The notes: generated by a model not told the origin, from the letters alone. Numbered from the stretch's first letter, positions 1-12,801 are shown. The stretch: DNA of 64,000 bases from Straminergon stramineum (GCA_963920665.1 OY987269.1:4776501-4840500); one strand, 5' to 3'. Numbers and translations: made by a program.

Positions 1-454
1 CATGTCAGAAAAAGGAGAAGAGGAATTTGTCAAATGACATCAAAGCTTTGACAGCCTTCCGTGCTGCGTCAACCCTGCTTTCTGGGTTGTTGTCCGCATC
101 AAACTACCTGCACACTACCTGCATAGTTGGGGTGACGGACGTTACGCAGTACGTGAGGACAAAAGAATACCAAAAAAATCATTTGTAGATTATAGGTGGA
201 AGTACCCACTTTTAAATTGCAGGTAAAGGAAGTTTTTGTCCTTGAATCTTATCATCACCAAACTGGTTTCAGTAGTGGCTCAAACAGAGACTGCTGTACA
301 TTACAGTCCACTTGGTTCAAATTTTTCCTCACACTCAATCATTTCATATCTCTAAAATCTCTAAAACCTCAAAAAAGCAATAACCTCCTCCCCTCAGTTA
401 CACTGCGTCAGTTATGAAGCTGGAGTGATTCACCACTTGAGAGCTGAGTTTCTC

Positions 455-3039
455 CTAATACAACCGCACCTGAGAATACAAAGGAAAACACATCATTGTT
501 TAGCTAAATGCTAGATTTTATCTCTTCAAGTTTTGGAGTTAAAAGTAGAGAACCCAGAAATTTCAATTCTCAAAATCAATTCCCTGCTTTTTGACTGTTC
601 TTAATGTACAGTACGTATTTAGGGTTGTCAGCGAGCTTACCCCGACAGTTGCAATGAGAATAAGGTTGCCAACAATTGCCATTGCGACAAGCCCAAACAC
701 CCAGTCTATAAGTTTTGCGTAGGGATTGACCTGCAAATCATCAATTGATCATAAATCCAGCTGCTGTCAAACACAAACCATTGTATTCCGCAGTCATGTA
801 TAAACAATGGATTTGAAATATGTGTGAGATATGCGAGGCTTGAGAATATTATTGAACATTATCGGCTAAGTTGTTCCACTCAACAAATACATTCAGTCGG
901 TACTTTTTGGTTGAACTAAGGGCTTCGAAGTAAGAGAAGGATTGTTGGTTCATAGTCATCTCGTGCCTGATCAATGAGATAATGAACACGGGACTTAGCG
1001 TTATGGCCTAGATAATGCTTGAGAATTACAAAGCTCAACAGCGTTATCAAATATAACGTCAATTCCTTCTACTCAATCTGTACTATTTGGTTATCTAAAA
1101 TGAGAAGAGGTATTATAAGAAAATAAGGTAATCGCATCAAAACAAGAACCATTTCTAAAACAAATCCTACAAATTTTTGCCTAAAATGTACAACCTCTAT
1201 TCATGAGGTCCTAGGGTTGATTTTTTGTACATAATTTCCACTAATTTGAAAATTCATAGTTCATTCAAGTTGTGTTAAAAAAAATTACTTGGTAATAGAA
1301 TCTCGAATCCCTTTTGACTTCCAACAAGATCCAACAACACATTAGACAATTTCATAATAGGAATCATACTCAAATCTTTCTTCTGGAAATTTTGGGTGTA
1401 ATCACCTAAACCTTGAAAGGTCAAGACCTATCACCAAGGTGATCAGCCAAAAATGATCCCATTCTTTGGACCAATAGGTGCATTCTTCATTTCTACATTA
1501 ACCTTGAAAGTCATCCATCTACCACTTTGGGGACTCAACATCGGGTTAACAACAACAAAAGGATTCCATTACTAGATGAATAGGTGCCATTCTTCCTTTC
1601 TCTTTTCTCTATGAACCTAGAAAGTCATTCATCAGACACCTGTTGCCCTCCACAACATCAAAGGATTAATCCTCTTCTGACAAGTGCAGTAAGGTTGCAT
1701 TGAACCCTAGTTACTTGATGAATAGGTCGGTACCATTCTTCACTTCTCTATGAACCTCGAAAGTCATTCATCAGACACTTGTTGTCGTTAAAAGGATTAA
1801 TCCTCCTCTGACTGGCGCAGCGAGGTTTGCATTGAACCCTACACTTGGCACTACGGTGATCAATTGTCCTAGAATTTGAAAACTCTTTCTGCAAAGGTGC
1901 CCCAGAGGGAGAAAAAAATCACCAACCTTGCTACGGTAGAAGGTGAAGAACAGATAGGAGACCAATGGAACAGCCAGAACGAAGGGCGCCACCCACTCTG
2001 GTGCAGTCTTGGTGGCCGCCTCAGTTACAGCTTCTGAGGACTCGGCAGCTGTGGCATAATCCATGGGTTGATAGCTTCCAAGCCACCCTGCCATTGCTAC
2101 CCCTAGTGTCAACCATCCCTTTTTCAAATTGTTCGCAGGCTCCGTATCCTGAGCTTTGCAAACAATTCGCAAACAATAGAGACTATCAGAACCGAAGTTA
2201 TAGAGGAGGAGAAGAAGATGGTATAGATTGATAGAACTGACGTTCTATACTGTCGTAACCAACGTTATAGTTTATCAGAAATGACATTAAAGACTTATCA
2301 AAATCCACGATATCGACAATTAGAATCGGCATTATAGACAATCAGAACCACCCACGATATAGACTATCAGCAACCGACATTATAGACTAGAAGGATCCAA
2401 ATTATAGGCCAGTAAGGAACCGAAATTACAGACGAGAAGGAGCCACATTATTTGGATAGTTTTAACGTAAGAGAAGAACTTTCTAACCCTTTTAAGCATT
2501 TTAACCAATACGATGTAGGAGCGTGCTTGCCTGCAAGGAAGCTTGCCGCACCAGACCTTGCATTTCATCTTCCAAAGCCATCTCCCTCTCGCCCAACTTG
2601 CCTGTAGCTGCAGGCTAGATTAGGTTCAGAGTTTTTCTACAAATTTTGAAGAGTAGCCAACGCAGAGATCGACAATACCCACTTTGTTGTCAAATGTGGA
2701 TGTAAGGTTAGGTGGCTAAACTTTTGAAAACAACCAAAATAAATGACAAATTTGCCTCAATCTGGACGGAAATCTCAAGACAAGTACGTGAGTTTTGTCT
2801 TCGAATGAAAGAAATTAAGATAATAATGTAGCCACAAATACCAAAGAATTACCAGTAAAAGACTGATTATATTTTACTGGTAGGTTTCGTTTCTTGAGAC
2901 TAAGGTGTCGAGGCGAAGTCAACAAGCCGGTTGTTTGAGAGAGTGCTGTTCTCTTGATGTTGCTTGTTCTTGGACTTCCCGCCCCATGAATTAATGCCCC
3001 GTAACGATGACATAAAAGGGCGTGATTAGCAACTGCCAT
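455..3039 (-). CDS. Predicted plastid-targeted small membrane protein (4 exons)
   Basis: Exons read on the minus strand are 3039-2853, 2153-1927, 730-641 and 469-455, giving 172 residues with all phases consistent. Exon 1 encodes an N-terminal stretch rich in Ala, Ser, Arg and Lys with few acids, which looks like a chloroplast transit peptide. The mature part starts near AQDTEPANN, has a Thr/Ala/Glu-rich segment, then two hydrophobic stretches: PEWVAPFVLAVPLVSYLFF and, in exon 3, LIDWVFGLVAMAIVGNLILI, joined by FYRSKVNPYAK. The likely site is therefore a thylakoid or envelope membrane. The last exon is only 15 nt and adds VRLY plus stop after a clear gtaagc donor. The exon 1/2 junction is the least certain: the acceptor at 2154 gives phase agreement, but one six bases downstream is also possible. 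I do not recognise a named family and assign no function. Confidence 0.6.
1480..1850. repeat. Tandem ~100-145 bp units in intron 2
   Basis: Three successive units share GAATAGGTGCCATTCTTC, then a tract of CTATGAACCT and GAAAGTCATTCATCAGACAC, then AAAGGATTAATCCTC and TTGCATTGAACCCTA. Unit starts lie near 1480, 1577 and 1721, so the length is unequal through internal deletion. The array ends about 75 bases from the exon 2 donor. Confidence 0.65.
2180..2450. repeat. Degenerate ~25-bp minisatellite in intron 1
   Basis: About ten loose copies of a unit resembling AATCAGAACCGACATTATAG follow each other, with sub-blocks TATCAG, AACCGA and TTATAGAC recurring. They lie inside intron 1 of the plastid-protein gene, just upstream of exon 2. 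Copies are strongly diverged, so the array looks old. Confidence 0.55.
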
Positions 3040-4268
3040 CTTTCAAAAACTCTGAATCTGCAAACAAAATTCATCCCCTAAAAAGTAAGACTATAAGGAG
3101 GATTAGAATGTGTCTTTGAATTTCTTGTGCAATTTCCATGTTTCTTCACTGTAACATCACATCGGATGTTAAAATGCCTACAGTAGAGGATGCAAATAGT
3201 ATCCTCTACCTTCTACCTCAACTAGCTACCCCAAATTGGAAGACTAGATAACCTTGAAGAATCGAAAGACTCAAGAAGGGTTATTGGACATAGTGTCGTG
3301 AGTGTACTTCTCGACTCATGCGAGTGCTCACATTGAACACACATTTACGAATCATAAACTCTCCCAAACAAACAAACAAACAAACAAACAAAAGTAGAAA
3401 CATTTATATTAGCTGCTTTGTGTATTCGAAGAAACGGATGAGGGCCGGGAGACCAAGTCAGTTATTCAACATAACCCTCTCTTCCTAAACTAAGCTAGAG
3501 ATCAAACTCTCAGATTTTGAAAAACTACGACTCTCTCAAAGAGTGTGTGAAGGATGATTTATTGAATCTAAACCGCAAATGCAGCGCAATGAAATTGACA
3601 GGAGGGGGGTTATGAGAACATACATACATATAAATCCCTGTTTCAGTGAAAGAATTAATTGCTGAATTTCCTTACATCCGAGAGGTGCTTCCCAAAGCAA
3701 CACAGAAGCGATCCTCAAAAAACACAACCAAAATCACGAACTCCAATGCAAATTCACAGAAACAAGGACATACCTTCAGAAGGATTCCACAAATGGGTTA
3801 CTTCAAAAATGATATCTCCAAATCACTTCACCTGGAACTTACTTATAATGTTAGTAATAAAGCTGCTTCTTGCAACTTTCCAAACACTTACAAAGTTTCG
3901 ATCATCAGAACAGGAAGTCAAAATGCAGTCTGATCGAGACACGAGCGAGTGTGGAAAGCAGACTGCTTTGTTCGGATAGACAAACTCAAAAGCTTTCTGT
4001 GCTAATAAGTTACGAGGGTTGTGATTGGAAGCGAAGTGGTGGCGGTAAAGGCCGACGAAGTGACGTGTCGAAGTAGCCTTATCGTGTTCTTCGAAAAAAG
4101 TAGGTCTTGCAGCCAATACCGTATCCGTCATTTTAAAAATTAATTAATTAATTTTCTTTTTAATGAATTGCGAAAGTGGCGATATCATATGTTTCAAGGC
4201 TGCCGTGCCAGTGCTCCAAATTTCACCATTCATCCACATATTGGATAGAAAATACTCCAGAGTATACT
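3040..4268. other. Upstream/intergenic region, no supported gene
   Basis: This holds the upstream flank of the plastid-protein gene. Several short overlapping reading frames around 3640-4130 are present on both strands but none has family similarity or a coherent exon structure. A (CAAA)7 microsatellite lies at 3365-3392 and a TTAA-type palindromic run at 4137-4153. Confidence 0.5.
3365..3392. repeat. (CAAA)7 microsatellite
   Basis: Seven perfect CAAA units followed by AGTAG. Confidence 0.95.
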
Positions 4269-4536
4269 CATCAGGAAAGTAACCCCCCATTGAAACAATA
4301 TTGTTTCAATGATTACACAGTCCAATATTGAAAGCATATTGTTAATTTACAAAAGTAGTATTGTAACAATATAGTTTCAATGGAATGCACTCACTGTTCC
4401 CACTAAAAACTATTTTGTTGTAGTACTGATGTTGTATTACAACAATACACTTTTAACATTGGACTATGTAACCATTGAAACAGTATTGGAATAGTACTAA
4501 GATAGAGGGGGTGGGGTGGGGGGTTAGTTCCTGATG
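4269..4536. mobile_element. Foldback MITE-like element, ~268 bp
   Basis: The left end CATCAGGAAAGTAACCCCCC is mirrored by the right end, whose complement reads CATCAGGAACTAACCCCCC. The match continues inward: CAATATTGTTTCAATGATTA and CACAGTCCAATATTG on the left pair with CAATACTGTTTCAATGGTTA and CATAGTCCAATGTT in the complement of the right arm. Nearly the whole element can fold on itself. It has no coding capacity. No clear target duplication is visible, so the superfamily is not assigned. Confidence 0.75.
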
Positions 4537-6564
4537 CATCACATTAGTATAGTAGATATCACCCAAATATCTATAATTCTCTTTTCATCCACAATTTGGT
4601 GATTTCATCCAAGATTTTTTTTTATTTGAAGTTTTATGGTGATTTGGCGTACTACTTTGTTCCCAGGGCATGGTGCTAGAGCCATTACTTTGGTGCAAAT
4701 GGTTGACAAATTGCCAAGAAAAACCTAGTTGATAATTGTGTGAATGGGGTTATGCTTTGTGTATGAGTGAGATGACCTCATTGGATGACTGAATTTTTTA
4801 TTTATTTTCTATCTAGCTTGGATAAATTTAGACAAATGTAAAGAAAGGTGGTAGCAATTGATATTATAATTTTCTGACAAATTATGAATTTTTTAATGGC
4901 TTTTTGATGTTTGCTATCCCAATACTTCAAATGAGTCACTAGAACTTTCAAATGCATCCATAATGGTCATAGTATGCAACTGAAATGGTTATTATATCTT
5001 CTTACAACCATTACTACATGAAGGCCACTTAAAATTAGATTCACATTTTTTTAATGATTTAGACCTAAAAGGTAAAAGATCTTTTAGTGGCTAGTAACCC
5101 ATTTCAGTTGCTATCACTTACATTTTTTTAAATTTTAGACATTATTTGCCCCATTATAGTCCAAACCTCACTTATTCAAGAATGATATCTCTAAGTTGAA
5201 TACATGCCTATAATGTACCCATTCCTAGCTACCTCTTTGTTTGAATGAGCCTTCTAACTTTAATACTATTCTACAATACAATGTTTTTCTTTTGCACTGT
5301 AGCAATACAACATGCAGAGAATGGACGCTAGTTCTTCCGAATTTAAATCATTGTGATTGTGCCATGACATTGGATTCTGGCTCAATAGTGCCAAAAAAAC
5401 ACCTTGCTACAATAAGGTTGGGAAACCCAATACCAACCTTTCACCTAATACCACTCAAATGTAGGACCCTTGTTGATTTTAGAATGAGAATTTATGATGG
5501 AAGTACATGTCTTAACTTCACTTGTGAAATTAAGGCATATGATCTTGTCATAGATTCTCACTCTAGAATCAATGAAGGTCCTACATTCGGGTGGTATTGG
5601 ATCAATGGTTGGTATTGGGTTCCCCTACCTTAGTGACAATATGTAATCTAGCACTTAAAAATTTAGGTGTTATCTATAACATTGTATAATAGGAAAGAAA
5701 CATTTACACATAATAATTGAAATAAGTAGAATATCTTCCTAGATTTATTAGGCAAATAATCAATTCAATTCTATACTTCATAGCATTTACTTTCTAGTCT
5801 TGGAATTCTTGCAATGTCCCTGAATTCTGAAAATTTCAGAGTGGATATCCCAATTCATTTAGAAATCATAATGCCTAAACTTCAAAATTAAGTTTTTTCG
5901 AACCCCTCCTTGAAGGTAAGACTTCACCTTCCAAACTTTTACTAAAAAATGTCTGACCAACAACTTGAACTTTTTGATAATATGTTAGAAAACGAAATGA
6001 AAGTATATTAAAAAAATCATCAATACTTTTAGTAACTTCCTTAAGCATTTAACAATGTCCATCACCTTTATGGAAGCTTCTATTTGGATGAAAAATGAAA
6101 GCTAAATATAAATCTTGAATAAAATTTTGGTTACAAACTCAGTTCACCAAGATTTAGACCTGCACACCCAGACATGTTTGAATTTTAAAGTATTCTTGTC
6201 AATCAGAACTACAAAATCAGGAAAAATAGCCAAAGTGGGTTTTAGTACAATTGGACCATCATAGTTGTGGCACCGACAGTGGATTACCAGAAAATTGATA
6301 AGAGATTCAACTTCCACAGCATAAACCAGAAGTCCATGGAAAGTTGGGCCTGTGAAAAGCTGGAAAATGTTGCAGTCACCATCACTGCAGCCTACGATCA
6401 CAAACTCCGCTCATGGACAACCAAGAACCGACGGTTCTATTCAAGGAATCGCTGTCCAAAGCTACACGGAGGTAAAGTGTTAGGAGCACTTGACACTGCT
6501 CACATGATACCAAGAAACTAAGGGGTATCAGTGAGGTAAATTACCTCTAAAGGTCTAGCAATGA
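4537..6564. other. Intergenic AT-rich region with one unassigned ORF
   Basis: No gene is supported. The open frame at 5241-5633 (+, 130 residues) has Cys and Trp clusters but no family that I recognise, and its base composition is like the surrounding noncoding DNA. The end of this region, 6144-6564, is the likely 3' untranslated side of RPN5. Confidence 0.45.
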
Positions 6565-9500
6565 TTACTGTACTTTTAGTGTGACTTTGTGAACCATGGT
6601 TTCCTTGTGAATCTGGTGGCAGCTTTTCTCAACAAGGTCCAACAACTTCTCAATATTAACAGCCCAAGAGTTTAGAACGTCATTGCTGTCCATTTTGCTG
6701 GTGAAGCAGACCACACCTGCCGGTCTATCAACCTTGGCAATCAAGGCTTTTGAAACCACCATTTCTGAGAGATGCTTCTCCGTTTCCTGTCACATGACCA
6801 TAATATAAGAACACAATATGATAGAACCTTGCAGGTATCTCTCCCCTATTGTCTGCACTACAAAAAGACGAAAAAGAAAGTATACCTAGTCCTGGAAGAG
6901 CCCCTATTCTCATAGCTGGAGACTTCTAGCAGTGTGTGACGTGTAAATAATTTGTTCCTTTTATTGTCTCATGAAAACGAATATGAAGTGAAGCCCATGA
7001 TGCCATTCAACAAAGTAGGAGACAGATAGAGCCAATAGTAAACCACCAAAAAATGAAAGCGTAAGTTTCGCAATTGATACCTGAGCAGTAAGGCATAAGA
7101 GTTCGGACAGCCTCGTCAATGTGATTCTTGAGTAATATTTGGAAACCACCAAGATATTCTGTAATAAAGAGCAAATTCAGTCACATAAACTCTTCCCTAA
7201 ATAGAACGACTAATTCAAACCAAAATTCGGTCAAAGTTCTTCCGAATCAACCCAGCAGGATTCGAATTTAGAGAGATCAGAACAGAATACTTACATGTTC
7301 AATGACTCGCTGGCGAAGATCTTCAGCTGCCTGATCCCCAAGGGAACCACCAGGTAGATTAACTTCCTGTTCAAACTCAGTCTTGTAATCTTCCCAAAAG
7401 CGGTCCCATCTTATCACTTCCATTGTTACGAACTGCTTCAGCAGAGCTCTGCAACCACGACAATAAAACCGTATGGTTTCCAACGATCAAGCTATTTACT
7501 GACAAGTTTTCAAGGTAGAGAGAAAATATCTGTTAATCCCAAATATTCTTGGTCAACCTACGCCAAAGAATTAGAGAAGACATAGCCAGATTGCCTGAAA
7601 GTAAAAGTCACATCCATGTTACGACATTTCATTAAAAAACTCGCTCCAAGCAACATAGTCATATCCCACACCCAACCTTCCAAACAATGGTCCCAGTAGC
7701 AATGTCCTACTTATGGTGAACTTCACTCATAACGCAATAGAAATGGATAAGAAACGTACTGAAATTTAGGGATTTCGGACAACTTCTTGTCTTCGAGAGT
7801 GCTGTTCAGTAAGCTTGATTGCATGGGATCATGAGGAGCCAGAACTAAGTACCAACATATCTTCCTCAAAATCTAAGACACCAAGTCAACAGTATATTAG
7901 TGCAAACATTCAGAAATTGTAATAGAAGATAAAAATTCTCCTTAAACTAACCTTAGTGTCCCAAAATTTCATCACTTTGAAAGTAAGAGGACTCATGTAC
8001 TCACCGGAACCCACTCTGGCTGCCCTTCCACGGCCATCGCTGTATCAGAAGTCTCTGCCTCACTCTTCACTAGACCTTCATATATAGCCTGATAGCTCCG
8101 GCACATCTCCAGATACTCTTGGTTATGCGCATAGTACCTGCAGAGTTAACATCACAGTACTCACAAATATGATATCATAAATACCCAAAATGCCTGAATT
8201 CTCTCAGGAAAAAACCACTCAAACATCCCTTAAATTTTAAGAATAGCTTGCCACTTCAAAACTAGAGCAAAGCTAAAATAGACTCCTACAAAGCCTCAGG
8301 ATATACAGAAAGAATAGGCACCACCCAAACCTGATCATGTGTTCGTAGTAAATCCGCCTCAACTCAGGGAGTGTTGGCACATCGGGAGCTGGTTCCTCTA
8401 TTATACTCTCCGCTTCCTTTGCCTTCTTCTTTTGTCTAGGAGTTTCAGTGAAACTCTTAGGATTGATCTTTCTAGACAATATCTGAGCCCTAATAAAATC
8501 TTTGCGATCAAGGCAAAGCCGAACCTGTCCCACCACCATCCTGTCAGTAACACTTCAACGAAAGAATGGCACTTGTAAATACCGAAGTGAAAGCCACAAT
8601 TCAAACTAGACTTAAGCTAGCTGGACAATCAAGGCTTGCAGACAAAAAACGTCCGTACCTGCTCAAGAATGAAAGCAATCTTCTCAGTCTTAGCCATGGC
8701 ACCAAAAGTCTCCACCTGCGCAAACAAATACCGACCTAAATCAGATATTTTGAATGCGGTTACCAAGCTGCATAGACCACCTTCCCAACTCCGAGAGCAC
8801 CACTATTTAAAAGGTCCCTAACAACATCACCTACTTCAATCCATCAAAATCAGAAGATATAGTCACATACCGCCACTTCTTGCATGCAATCCGCAGCTTC
8901 AGCAATTTGCCCTTGCTCTTCTCTGATCTTTGCTAGCTTTTTGATTAGTCGTGCCCTTTCTATCTCAACATAAATCTGTCGGTAGCATAGACAATCCATC
9001 AGCACAGATACTTCTAACCGGTAAGCAATACAATATAATTCACCAAAGAGAAATAAACATCAAAAATAGACGTAGATGAAAGAAGCACCTTCCCAGCAGA
9101 CACAGTGTTGAGAGTCTCAATCAGCTCAATGCGAGCTTCTACAGTCGGGGCTTCATCTATGTACTGCATAGCTTGCTGCACCATCGCAGTCACAGCCTGC
9201 ACATCACCATCAGCGTCATACCATAAGCCTATTGCAATTCGTCCAAGCCGTATCAAGGAGCTCCATGGTACAATGTCATTTGACAAAAAACTGTTCCATA
9301 AATTAAGGTAGGGACAGCCAAAATCGCCATTGACCCAAAAGCGAAAGAACAGATTCCGTCCAGGGAGAAAGTCGTTTCACATCGCGTGAGGTCTTCAGTC
9401 TGAAACCCAAATTACAACCTAGAACGATTGCGGGAGATCTAAAAGGCCATTCAAACAAGATAGCGGGAGAATCTGCGTGTAGGATAGTTCACTAGGAATC

Positions 9501-10155
9501 TCAAAAAGACATGACTAGGTCTAAGCAACGTGTCATATCTTCTCACTCTCGCATATATGGCGCTAACTCCAAAGTGCACCAAAACAGGGCTTTAAATTTT
9601 CAATTTAATCGTCTCTTATCAAGGAGGAACCTCTGTATAAAACCCTAATTACAACCTAGAAGAATGCACCCGGCGATTCCAGCGAGAGAAGCTACGTGCA
9701 GAATCGCCATTAAGACCCTCAAGATGACATAAGAAAATACGTCTAACTTTGCCACATCTTCTAACCCGTGCAAGAGAGGCGCTAACTCCAAATTTCACCA
9801 AAATGCAGCAAGAGCTTACTTGTTTAAGTTGCGACCGTCGCTTCGAGAGAAGCAGAATTTGCTCATTCAGTGTTTTCCACGCCTTGGCTTCATAGCACAA
9901 TTGGATGATTTCAATCACCACCTTCCTTGTGCCCGGGACATCCGCAGCAAGACGCATTTGCTTTTCTTCATTCAGCAACGCCTCGATCTTCGCATCGAGT
10001 TTACCGTCCTCCTATAAGAAAATTTCCGAATCGTCAATCAATATAAACACTATTCAAGAAACCCCAGACAGACCTAACCATGAAACCAAACTAAAATCGG
10101 TTCGTTGAAAAGGGGTAGAAAAATTCTACACCATGAAGTAGAAGGAACGTACCAT
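6565..10155 (-). CDS. RPN5: 26S proteasome non-ATPase regulatory subunit RPN5 (PSMD12)
   Basis: RPN5 is a scaffold subunit of the proteasome lid in cytosol and nucleus, helping to hold the deubiquitinase RPN11 over the core. Exons (minus): 10155-10153, 10011-9820, 9196-9089, 8975-8871, 8715-8659, 8524-8331, 8137-8005, 7872-7760, 7448-7295, 7158-7081 and 6786-6565. They sum to 1359 nt, 452 residues, in phase throughout, close to the usual ~440-456. Family-typical stretches are [71 protein letters not shown] and the PCI/winged-helix end with [34 protein letters not shown] and [20 protein letters not shown]. Exon 1 contributes only the ATG before a GTACGT donor. The identity is secure; the start rests on that tiny exon, which fits the usual short N-terminus ([14 protein letters not shown]). 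Confidence 0.95.
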
Positions 10156-10480
10156 GATGAAGCGTGCCGTGAGATCGAGATGAGTACGCAAGTGCGAAGG
10201 CAACGACGGGAAAATGGAGGCAGCAAATCGCAACCGGACGCTCACCGCAAGTTTGAGTGAGGGCGGAGTCGCAAGGCCAAATACTTCGTTTCCTGGCCCG
10301 GCCGGGTCGGGTCGGGTGCCAACCAGCCGCCGGGTCGTTTCCATTCAACCGACCCCTTCGTTTCCATTATTCGTACTATGGTACGACATACCCGGGATAT
10401 ATACCCGGTTATATATCCGGAACGTACATTGCATTTGCGGTAGGCTGGAGGTTCCAGCCCCTTTTTATATTTTTGAAGAA
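10156..10480 (-). promoter_or_regulatory. GC-rich RPN5 leader and promoter region
   Basis: Just upstream of the RPN5 start, GC content rises sharply over the AT-rich flank. CCGGCCGGGTCGGGTCGGG at about 10298-10316 is G-run rich on the plus strand. Near 10388-10420 three CCGG-type blocks alternate with ATATAT (CCCGGGATATATACCCGG). The assignment as promoter rests on position and composition only. Confidence 0.4.
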
Positions 10481-12500
10481 CTGCCAAGATGGTGATCTAA
10501 ATTTTGATGATTTTCATCAATACCATTTGCAAAATAGAATTTTACTTTTGAGCATCAAAAGTAAAAAAAACAATGTCAAAATGGTGCAATTTGTCCCTAT
10601 ATTGCCTCCAAAATGACATGGTCCTAAATGACATGCACATGCGTCTTGGCATAGTAAAAAGTACTGTTCTTGACTTCATAATGCTTCTAACATATTTTGA
10701 AGTAGATTTAAGAATATTCCAATTCACCAATGATTGGATGTACTAGAATACACCTCATAAATCCATAATATGTTAGGGATAGAACATGCTCTTCTACAAT
10801 GATATTGGAAAGCCAATCTAAACTTTGTGATGAATGCCTTTGTATGACCAATTGTATTCAAAAGGATTTCAACAATCATGATCTTGTGAATAGGATTGTT
10901 GCTAGGTTGCACCCAATATACATTGTATGAAAAGTTAAATCTAAAATCATACTACATAAGAAGTTAGAGTAATAAACCATTCTTCACAATTTTCTTGAAA
11001 ATGAAATTTTATCTTTATTTTTTATCCTTAAACATCATAGGTAAACTAAATAAGTGGCTTGATATTTAGGAAATTTTTCTCATGGTGTTTTTGATACTCA
11101 ATAACAATTCATTTTTTTGATATCATTCTCTTCGTTTTCAAGAGATGCATTTATTAAGCTTAGATTGTATTTCAAATCACAATTTTAATGCATGTTTTTT
11201 GTACTAGAAACCTTGTTTGGATTCTCTTACAATTATAGCTTTGAAGTTGCCCATTGCCTTGATAAAGGCTTTTGCCCAATGTGAATAAATTTATTTAACC
11301 CTTAAACGTCAAAGCAAACATTTTTTGTTTGATGGATGACAAAGAATCTCTCTATATAGGATAGAACTACGATTATTCATCCTCAGAATTTTGTGAAATA
11401 AGGGTAGGTCTTCTACAATAGTATGACTTCCAATGAATATTTTTGATTTTTTTGAAGTAGATGATATCACACAACTCCAAAAGTCAGCATTTTCATGGTC
11501 ACCAATCCGTCCTTTAAGGGTTAAGAAGTTGTATGAATAATTCTCTTAGGAAAAATGAAAAAACATTAACCAATTGATAGGTTTTTGCAAGAAAATCTAT
11601 TGATATTGGTAGTTTAATCTAATTGACTTGAAATTGAAACTTAAAAACATGAACTATTCTGAAGTACTATGTATATCAATAATTATAGTATTATATGAAT
11701 CAATTGAAAATAAAAAATTGAGAAAATCAATGAAATTTGGGTGCTATAAATAGAAATTATATTTTTGATGAGTTTAAAAATGAATTTTTTTCAAAATTGA
11801 TTTAAATTAAATCCATCAATATTTTCGAAAATTTGATTGAAAATATGATTCCTAATTTTGATGCTTAACTTCTACTCTTTTGATACAAACATCAAAAAGT
11901 TTGGAGTAGCTATATTTTACAACACATTTTAAATTTCTTCCAAAGCCCTTGGGCATTTACTGTTGGAGTAAATTAATTATCATGATCTCAATATTAAAAA
12001 TAAGAATATGGCTATCAGTTTCTAAAATTTTAGCATTTATAGCTTTCAAAAAGGTATTGTTTGCATGATTTGATTAATGAGTAAGTTTCAAAAAGTCAAA
12101 AAACAAATTGTTTGGTAGCTCTTGAGTATCATGTTTGTTACACACTTTCCATATATAGCTAGTTGTGATCTCTTAAAGACAACCACACCTATTTGGACTA
12201 TTGTTGCAAAACTATCCCCCATAGATTCTTGCTTAAAATGTATACCATCTTAACATGAGAGGCTAAAGCCAATTTTGGATATACCAATCATCAACACTTT
12301 AAAAATTCACAATTTGTTGATTTGATGGCTTGAAAATCTATGCTAATAGAATTAAAATCTTTTTTTCAATTGCCAAAGAGAACTAAAATTTTTGTTTTCA
12401 TTATCTTAAAAAAAGAATAATTCCTCGTATGATTTGGTTTGACAATGACAATGAGCAAATTGAGCTCGAAATCTCAATTTGAAAATTTAAGTTCAACCAT
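10481..12500. other. AT-rich intergenic region
   Basis: Apart from the inverted-repeat element at 11295-11524, I see nothing genic here. Reading frames are short and low in complexity. Confidence 0.6.
11295..11524. mobile_element. TTAACCC-ended MITE, short class (230 bp)
   Basis: It begins TTAACCCTTAAACG and ends CCTTTAAGGGTTAA, a 12-bp inverted terminal match. The interior is homologous to 53958-54187 (opposite orientation) and 54176-54410 (same orientation): shared blocks include ATTCATCCTC near the middle and GACTTCCAATGAATA. It is noncoding. Confidence 0.75.
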
Positions 12501-12525
12501 TGATTACGTCAACACAATTGCTTAC

Positions 12526-12552
12526 CGGTGCGGTGCCGTGCCGTGCCGTGAC
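12526..12552. repeat. Short GTGCC pentamer array upstream of uS15
   Basis: GTGCGGTGCCGTGCCGTGCC with flanking GTG is a five-base tandem run in the promoter-proximal GC-rich island before the uS15 gene. Confidence 0.7.
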
Positions 12553-12801
12553 GCCGAGTTGGGATTAATACACGCCGACGGCCGCGGACGAGAGAGGCCC
12601 ATACACGAAGAAGCTCAAACGGGAAATCTCTCACGGTCACTAGGGTTCTCCTCACGGATCGGCATTCTCGCCATTGACATGGGTTTTAGGTTTTCCCAAG
12701 AATTCGGATAGATGCCCATTGCGCAGGATAGCTGATAATTTTTGCCACACGACGGTGTTTGAGATTCGAAGAAGTACTTCTCGCATTCGAATTTCGTAAC
12801 C

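Noticed and set aside
3646..4131. Overlapping frames of 95-106 codons on both strands
   Set aside because: They overlap each other in several frames, lack similarity to any family I know, and sit in likely upstream DNA.
5241..5633. 130-codon plus-strand frame as a gene
   Set aside because: Composition is like the noncoding surroundings, there is no recognisable family, and no splice or promoter context.
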